A DNA stretch of 64,000 nt from Wolfiporia cocos (Eukaryota; Basidiomycota; Agaricomycetes; Polyporales; Phaeolaceae): positions 3,472,001-3,536,000 of the forward strand of contig JACCLO010000002.1 of NCBI GenBank assembly GCA_029448655.1. The letters are read 5' to 3'. Below are positions 58,101-64,000 of the stretch, one piece after another (positions within the stretch are counted from its first letter, which is position 1; each line of letters begins with the position of its first letter). The translations under genes and the position numbers were made by a program. The notes beneath the pieces are model-generated. The model was not told the DNA's origin and made no database searches. It saw only the letters and a list, made by a program, of their open reading frames with translations.

Positions 58101-59133
58101 GCTGACGGCATACATCCTCAATCTCGATGATTTCGGTATGCTTCTTGGACTTGGACGACGTAGCAGAGGTTTTAACTGCCAAAGGGGCATCCGAATCCTC
58201 ATCTGAGCTGTCCTGCAGATCATAATGGGGGACTCAAGACATGTAAATCGTCTGGATGTCACAACTATACTCACTGCAACTCGAAGTCTTGTCGTAGTTT
58301 TCGGCCCCTTCTTAACACTCTTTAACGACGATGAACTGGCTATTGGCTCTTGTCGACTGCTTTTCTCTGGAACACGCTTCTTCTTTGGCTCCTAGAGCGA
58401 GTTGAGCAATAGCATCACAACATGTTCGGCGCAATCCTCACGGTCCCGGTTTTCTGTGCCTTCTTTTTGCGCTTTGACGAGATCACGATCGGATCATCGC
58501 TACTTTCCTGGTCACTGTCGTTCTTCTCCTTAGAAACCGGCTTCTTGTTTCTTGCACCGAAATTCTTTGCAAAAAACGCCTTTTCCTTGGCTGTCCCACG
58601 GCGGTTATGAGAGCCATGTCTGACGTGTAGCGCTGCAGTCCTACCTATCCACGTTGGTGTAGCATACACAGTATAGCCTTCATCGTAGTCTTCATTATCG
58701 ACTCCCACATCTGCCCAGAAACCTCGAAGGAGGCGTTCGCAACCCAGCACGTTCTCCTCAGGCTCCCACCTGCAAATCGAGACGTTCAGCGTCGCGGGAG
58801 CTATCTGGGATTAGAACACTTACGTGTCGTAATCAGATTCGTAGCCTGCCCACTGAGCAGAGCGAAACTTTAGCAGATTGCGGAAAACCAATGTCAAGAG
58901 CATCAGTACCTTCACATAATATTCCTAAGTGGCACATGTGAGATCGGAGAGTCTTACGGATCCATGGAACTTACCCATTCTCCATCATCACTAACACGAG
59001 CACGGGTAATGACCTCTAGATCAGTCTCATTGCCTCAACATCCAGCTTGACTCCGATGTTTGTCGGCTTCGAACGTACCAACGTGGAACTGCTCCTCCTC
59101 GTCATGCTCCTCGGTTTTCTTCTTCCTGGCCAT
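55136..59133 (-). CDS. Large chromodomain protein
   Basis: Sixteen exons encode 1,043 residues: 59133-59079, 59015-58975, 58924-58910, 58852-58824, 58769-58645, 58590-58442, 58391-58275, 58212-58114, 58058-57960, 57909-57290, 57239-57135, 57017-56573, 56524-55894, 55839-55665, 55613-55256 and 55204-55136. Residues about 17-70 form a chromodomain: FHVEVITRARV, EYYVKWAGYESDYDTWEPEE, NVLGCERLLRGFW, with W and Y of the methyl-lysine cage. Residues about 100-500 are charged, Lys/Ser-rich and disordered. The C-terminal half is folded, with LFVDADSGRAQRLCNVSLYD, FPTISELCKLLGVPPDMIGG and REIVQDLWNLQMQPAIMDEF. Layout is like S. pombe Chp1 (chromodomain plus large C-terminal part), but I cannot show homology there. 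The 117-nt gap 57018-57134 may hide an extra 18-nt exon. Confidence 0.82.
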
Positions 59134-59302
59134 CTACAAATGTGTGTTACGGCCTAGTGCTATAGTCTGGTTTAGGTCGATTGAACAAAGCGCACGCGTC
59201 TGGCACGCGACATGGATTCCGATCACGACGCGTGAGGTCACGCGCAGCGCGGGATCAGCCTGCGCATCTTCATTAACAACGCCTACCGCCCTTCATACAA
59301 CA
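59134..59302. promoter_or_regulatory. Shared divergent promoter, chromodomain gene / MTC1
   Basis: Only 169 bases separate the two start codons, so the core promoters must overlap or touch. Confidence 0.45.
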
Positions 59303-60762
59303 ATGGCGTCCAAGTCCAAGTCTAAGCAGGAGGAAGCCCTCCAGTTCCTCGATGATCTCGACCAACTGGCACCTCCGCCCGCCGGCGGGCCTCCAGGCCC
59401 TCCCCAGGGTGCGCAGCCCTCGGAGGGCGAGGCAGAGGTGTACGCCTTCATCGACGAAATCACTCAGAAGAGCTCCGAACCCCCACGCTCGACCACGCAT
59501 CTCGACCGGCCGCTCTCGCGCGCGGGCACGCCCACCCTCAGGAAGAGCGCAGAGCGAGTCAAGCTCGGTGCTCCTGCTGCGCCTCTCCTGCCCGCTTCTG
59601 TCAGCCCGGTCTCTCTCCCTGGGTCTCTCCCGAGGACTGAGCCGTCTACTTCGCGACTTTCTGCGTCGGCGTCCGCACTAGCCGAGACGACACAGAGGGA
59701 GCCGCAGCCTGCTGCAGGCGGCTGGGGCTGGGGCAGCGTTTGGTCCAGCGCAAGCGCTGCTATTCAGCAGGCAAGGTCAGTGGTTGATGAACAGGTCAAG
59801 AACCTGCCAAAGAATGAGCAGGCACGGAAATGGGGTGAGGGTGTGTTAGAATACGCGCGGACAGCCCAGCTAGAGAAGCTTGGTACGTGATGGTACTGAC
59901 TGCGATGTCTGCTGTAATTGAGTAGTCGATGATCCGCAGGAAACGACTTCAAACGGGTCGGTCTGTCTACATTGACCGACATCCTGAACGTAGTGGCTCC
60001 TCCCATCTCGGAACATGAGGTTATTCAGGTCTGGCTAAGCCATGACATGCGGGGCTATGACGGCGTAGAGTCTCTTGTGTACCGGGCGCTGTCCAGAGTA
60101 CGTGGATATATTGCCTATTGCTATTCACTTTACAGCTGGCAACGCTAGATCTTGGAACAAGTAGAGGGGGGAGATCTCATCGTGAACCGCGGCAACGAGT
60201 CGCGTCCTAAGGAATCCTCAGATTCCAAGAGGGAAATGCACGCGGTTGAAGGCATCGAGGCCGCGCTCAAGCTCGCACAGGTATTTCCGGCTCAACTCAC
60301 TCAAATTGTATTTAACCAGCCCTCCAGGTCGAGCTCGACTCGGTCATCCGCCAAAACGCCAAACCCGCTCCGACCCAGTCTTCCGCACAGAACCCTACGA
60401 CCTACTCGCACGTCTACATCCGTATCCAGCCCTTTACGTCTACGCTGTTCCTACCCCAAACTACTGTTGACGCCGGAACGGACTCGCTCTCCCCGCCTGC
60501 CACGCAGACCTCGCTCCAGTTCCTCCTCTACTTCTCCGATCCAGAGCATCAGCTCAGTTACTCGACTGTGACGCAGGCGGTCCCCGGGCGGTGGGTTGAG
60601 TTCTGGGACGAGTATGATTGGGTCGAGGATCTAGTTGTAGAGGCCATCAGGGTTGGTGTCGAGGTTGTTGGGCAGGAGTATGTCGTGTCTCGCATGGGGT
60701 GGGCGAAGAAGGCTGCGGAAGAGGATATCCAGGCTGTAGAGCAGCCGAAGGCGGACTCATAG
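59303..60762 (+). CDS. MTC1: Maintenance of telomere capping protein 1
   Basis: Mtc1 was named for genetic interaction with telomere capping in yeast (cdc13-1) and has been placed at the ER/Golgi. Its biochemical role is unsettled. Four exons, 59303-59882, 59940-60097, 60149-60280 and 60328-60762, encode 434 residues. Landmarks: KQEEALQFLDDLDQL at the N terminus, GGWGWGSVWSSASAAIQQAR, FKRVGLSTLTDILNVVAPPI, HEVIQVWLSHDMRGYDGVES, HVYIRIQPF and the end WVEFWDEYDWVEDLVVEAIR. These occur in the usual Mtc1 order. Introns are 57, 51 and 47 nt. Confidence 0.9.
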
Positions 60763-61232
60763 AGGGAGCTTTATGTTTCGTAAGATGTATATTCATATAT
60801 GCGCGGTTTAGGACTAGTGAGGGGATGTACTCCTCCAGATATGTGGGTTTGCGCTGAATGACCAGTGATGCAAACTAATTAAGTGGATATTATAGGTGCA
60901 CCTATACGATACTTCTGTTAAACGACAATATATCTATGCTACAATCATTGCGTATGACTTTGGATCCATCCAGATGACAACTGCGACGCAGGCTAAGGAA
61001 CAATGCAGTGCAGACATGAAGTACAATACGAGAACCGAACTGGTCTATCTGTCAGTCAGTTGGCTTAGTGCACTGCGATGATCACTTACTCTGATATAAG
61101 ACTACAAACAATAGGAGAAAGAAAAAGAATCGAGCTTGCTGCAGATATGACGGCGGGTGGCGCAAGATATGAGATTAAAATGAATGTGATTCATCTTGCC
61201 ACTCGAAGTGCTGGAGGAGGGGGTGTCACCAT
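60763..61232. other. Convergent 3' region
   Basis: 470 bases between the stops of MTC1 and the Ser-rich membrane protein gene. Open frames are short. Nothing recognised. Confidence 0.4.
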
Positions 61233-63322
61233 TCACCAGGCAAGACCGACGTTCTCCCTGGTAATCATGCCAATGAGAATACGAATAGAGGTAGTGATCA
61301 GATCTACCTACCGCATAGATCCACTGTCCCTCCAGCTCCGCTCTTCCGCCCAGACACTGCGATTGTCGAGCGAGCCGCTCTCCGAGTCGACAACCGACGC
61401 ACCACACGAGGCCTCGATCAACTGTTCAAGACTAGGTCCAGACACCTTCTTGACAATACCGTGCATAGAACCCACTGAGTTGCGTGCATGACAAGAGTGG
61501 AGCGAGCCAATATCGTCGGGTTCTTCAATGATGGTAGATAATTGCTCTCCCGGCATCCGGAACTGCACGGTCGTCACGCCCGTTTCGCAGGCGCGGCCCC
61601 AACCCATGCCCGTAGTCCCGGTGTCCATAGTGCCATCAGCGTCCTCTTGTCCCAGAGAGCCCAGGTCTTGCTCTGGCTCGGGACTTGCCGCCAGATGTTC
61701 ACGACTTGCACTGTCCGGGGCAACGGTGAGTCCAAGACCGAGCAGGGCACTGACTGCGTCGACGTCCAATTGTCCGTCCTTGATGAGGTCTTCGAGTTCC
61801 CAGCTGGCGCGCAGCGATGGCACAGTGGCGCTTGGCTTAGGCACCTCCAGCACAGGCATGCTTGCAGATGTCTCCAGTAGAACAGAATTGCGCAGCGGAG
61901 AAGGACCGATCTGCGGACTGCCGCTTCTGCGTCTCTGAGCAACGGTGGACTTCTTCCTTTGCTTGCCAGTGATGATCTCCAGCGGTGACAGAGAATCCAG
62001 GAACCCAGTTGGAGACAAGGGAACCAACGGCTTCGGTCCGATGTTGAGTGGGCGAGTGGTAGGCGCGAAGGCTGTGCGTTCCGTTGTGGCAAGGGAATCT
62101 TGCACTCCTAGCGCCGTCGAAGGCGAGCAACGATCGGACGTTTTAGCAGAGACGTTGGAGCCCGCACTACATGCAGTGATTCCAGCACAAATATCTGCCA
62201 GACTATGGCAGGACTGCGGGCGAAGTTGTGGAGTGTGCACAGATGAAGGTGCAGAAATCGAAGGAGCCTCGTACACCGAGAGCGTCAGAGAGTTCAAACC
62301 GTCTAAGTGCAGGCTGGTCGAGGTGGTTGACAGAGACAGCTCCCGGCGGAAGAGGTTCAATGTCATTGGCAGGCTTTGACCCGTAGATGCCGGCCTTGGA
62401 GACGTCGGCGGGGTCTCAAAGGGAGGAGCTGAACGTCACGCAAGGTAGTGGTAGTTCATTGAGCAGCACGGAAGTGTGAACATATGACAGACGTACTGGG
62501 TGTTTGCGTCTTCCCACGAGACTGGCTGCGACTTGACTTGGATTCCGCACTGGATGTGCTATCCTGGCTGATTTCCATGTCTCGCGCCCGAGCGTCATCA
62601 TACCAGGAGGACAGCACGGGCTCCATGATCTGCATTAGCGTTGGAGATGGCAGCGGCGACGTTGACGGGAGGGCCTGAGAGAGCATATGCGCAGCCGGGG
62701 GACGCGATGGAAGCCGTATAGCAATTGAGCACGCAGGAGAAGACGGGTGCACACTCGCACAGCTGGCAATGTCCAAGTAAGGTTCCGGAGAGTGCATATC
62801 CACGTAGGAGACCGAAGCAGATCTTGACCTCGACTGAGAGCGCCGATAGCCTCTTGTGCGAGACGAGCGACCGTTGCTGCTGGTGCGCGTAGAATCGCCC
62901 ATAATCCGAGCGTAGATTACAGAAGATGAAGGCTCCGACGAGGGGGAGCTACGAGCTTGACTCTTGCGCGCAACTTGATCTGCTCGGCACGAAATCCTTG
63001 TTTCCCATTCCGGAGACCCGAGAAAGCCAACCAGATACCCAGTGAAACGGTCGAGCGAGAATCGGTGTCCCGTTTTCGCCTGACAGACAATCTCACGAGA
63101 GGCATCCAGTGTGTCTTCATGAGCTTCATGAATAGACTGAGCTCTACGATACTTGGCATAGGTGAACTTGCAGACTCCGAGGAGCAGGAGTGGTATGATT
63201 GAGACAGGTATCGCCAGAGGCGACGGCTGTGTCGGGGTAAAGACGACCACTGGCAAGGCGTATGTCCGGGAACACAAGAATGGCAGTAGACAGGCTACCA
63301 TCACAAGAGTTGAGAACGCCAT
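61233..63322 (-). CDS. Ser-rich membrane protein of unknown function
   Basis: Exons 63322-62497, 62428-61312 and 61257-61233 encode about 655 residues. The N terminus has two hydrophobic segments, FSTLVMVACLLPFLCSRTYA and LAIPVSIIPLLLLGVCKFTY, followed by a basic stretch, so it is probably inserted with a large cytosolic tail. The rest is rich in Ser, Arg and Pro and largely disordered. Short ordered parts are ASWELEDLIKDGQLDVDAVS and QLSTIIEEPDDIGSL. No known domain. If the last 54-nt intron is retained, translation stops five residues after GSGSM's end region, so the C terminus is uncertain. The start at 63322 follows an in-frame stop. Confidence 0.6.
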
Positions 63323-63754
63323 CGCGCTTCAGAGGCCTTTCAGAGACAAAGACGTTGGACACCGGAGACTCGCTCTGAATTCAAGGTGTCGCAGCGTGAA
63401 CGGCCGATGGATGTCCTGGATAGGCAGCAACTGAGCTACTCCCTTCTCCTTCGAGCACAGCAAGAGGTGGGTTAACCGAGGAGTGGTCAGAAGCGGAGAA
63501 AGCCTTCGTCGACAAGACGCGACGCGTCCGTGAGCTCGAACTCATCACGTGTACCGTTCCACTGAAGTCGAGATCGGATGAGGAGAGACATGCACGATCA
63601 ATATTCAATCTGCAAGGAAAATATCCTTGGATTTGTGACATGCAAAGGAGATGTGGGTTGATGCGGAACGCAGCTCACACGAACGAGAAAGGTCTCCTGC
63701 GAATGATTGCTACACGAGAAATGAAAATAGAATGCATCTACACCTGAACATGTG
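63323..63754. other. Intergenic, promoter side of the Ser-rich membrane protein gene
   Basis: 432 bases between two minus-strand genes. A frame of 86 codons at 63381-63641 is Ser-rich, but I found no clean way to splice it to the downstream gene, so it is left out. Confidence 0.4.
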
Positions 63755-64000
63755 CTACTTCTTCTGCGGCTCCCCCGTCTTTGGTGGCGGGACTGGCTTG
63801 AGCTCATCTGGTCTCTTCGGGGTGGTACCATCGCCCACCTGCTCCCAGGGAGATAGCGCGTCGAAGTTACTGCAGTGACAGCATGAGCATTGAGGACAAA
63901 CTCCTGATCGCAAAGATCGCACCGGAAGGCTTGTGTGAGCTGCAGGGGTTCGTAGACCACCCGCTTGCGCTCCTCGTCATATCGAACTTCGGTGTAACCC
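63755..64000 (-). CDS. 3' end of a gene cut by the right edge, unknown function
   Basis: The visible part has two exons, 64000-63923 and 63869-63755, joined over a 53-nt intron. It reads YTEVRYDEERKRVVYEPLQL, then TQAF and RNFDALSPWEQVGDGT, and ends KPVPPPKTGEPQKK. The unspliced frame in the first exon runs through the intron and would give a different end. The spliced one has the more protein-like Pro/Lys tail. No family recognised from this fragment. Confidence 0.6.

Noticed and set aside
63381..63641. Ser-rich 86-codon minus-strand frame as a possible first exon of the Ser-rich membrane protein gene
   Set aside because: No GT-AG pair joins it in phase to the ATG at 63322, which is preceded by an in-frame stop.

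Overview
The window reads as nuclear DNA of a filamentous basidiomycete, probably an Agaricomycete. Almost every gene is cut by many short introns (about 45-70 nt, GT...CTNAC...AG) and some exons are tiny. The products are fungal-type housekeeping proteins. Exon models below were assembled by hand by matching splice sites to reading phase. For every complete model I give, except the two unresolved loci near 43.5 kb and 53 kb and the pseudogene, the exon lengths sum to a multiple of three. No expression data were available.

Left part (1-36.2 kb) is gene-dense. In order: a KH-domain RNA-binding protein cut by the left edge (-), an RWD-RBR E3 ubiquitin ligase (-), a small conserved protein of unknown function (-), URB2 (+), threonine aldolase GLY1 (-), a ZNF706/SERF-like zinc protein (+), TIM10 (-), UTP4 (+), an Mpv17/PMP22-family membrane protein (-), peptidyl-tRNA hydrolase PTH2 (-), DEAD-box helicase HAS1 (+), a TMEM33/Pom33-family protein (+), a small membrane protein (+), a CBS-PB1 protein with a C-terminal anchor (-), SAGA subunit SGF11 (+), a UPF0658 Golgi-type multipass protein (+), the SNARE BET1 (+) and the SUMO protease ULP1 (-). 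URB2, UTP4 and HAS1 all act in nucleolar ribosome assembly and lie within 17 kb. Several gene pairs are divergent from shared short promoters (GLY1/ZNF706-like, TIM10/UTP4, PTH2/HAS1, CBS-PB1/SGF11).

Middle part (36.2-52.0 kb) is gene-poor. It holds a degenerate-looking intron-containing tRNA gene of the Met type, a frameshifted pseudogene of a fungal multigene family, a yippee-family gene, one short gene of unknown function, some local repeats and long stretches in which I see no gene.

Right part (52.0-64 kb) is gene-dense again: a Ras-family GTPase with an apparent 2-nt exon and a GC-AG intron (+), an unrecognised gene (-), the peroxisomal membrane protein PXMP4 (-), a 1,043-residue chromodomain protein (-), the telomere-capping protein MTC1 (+, divergent from the chromodomain gene with 169 bp between start codons), a Ser-rich membrane protein of unknown function (-) and the 3' end of a gene cut by the right edge (-).

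I did not find an obviously new multi-gene system. The strongest unusual signals are at the level of gene structure (a 2-nt exon, a 6-nt exon, two stop-free 3n introns), the altered tRNA, the decaying paralogue in the gene-poor island, and the chromodomain/MTC1 pair.
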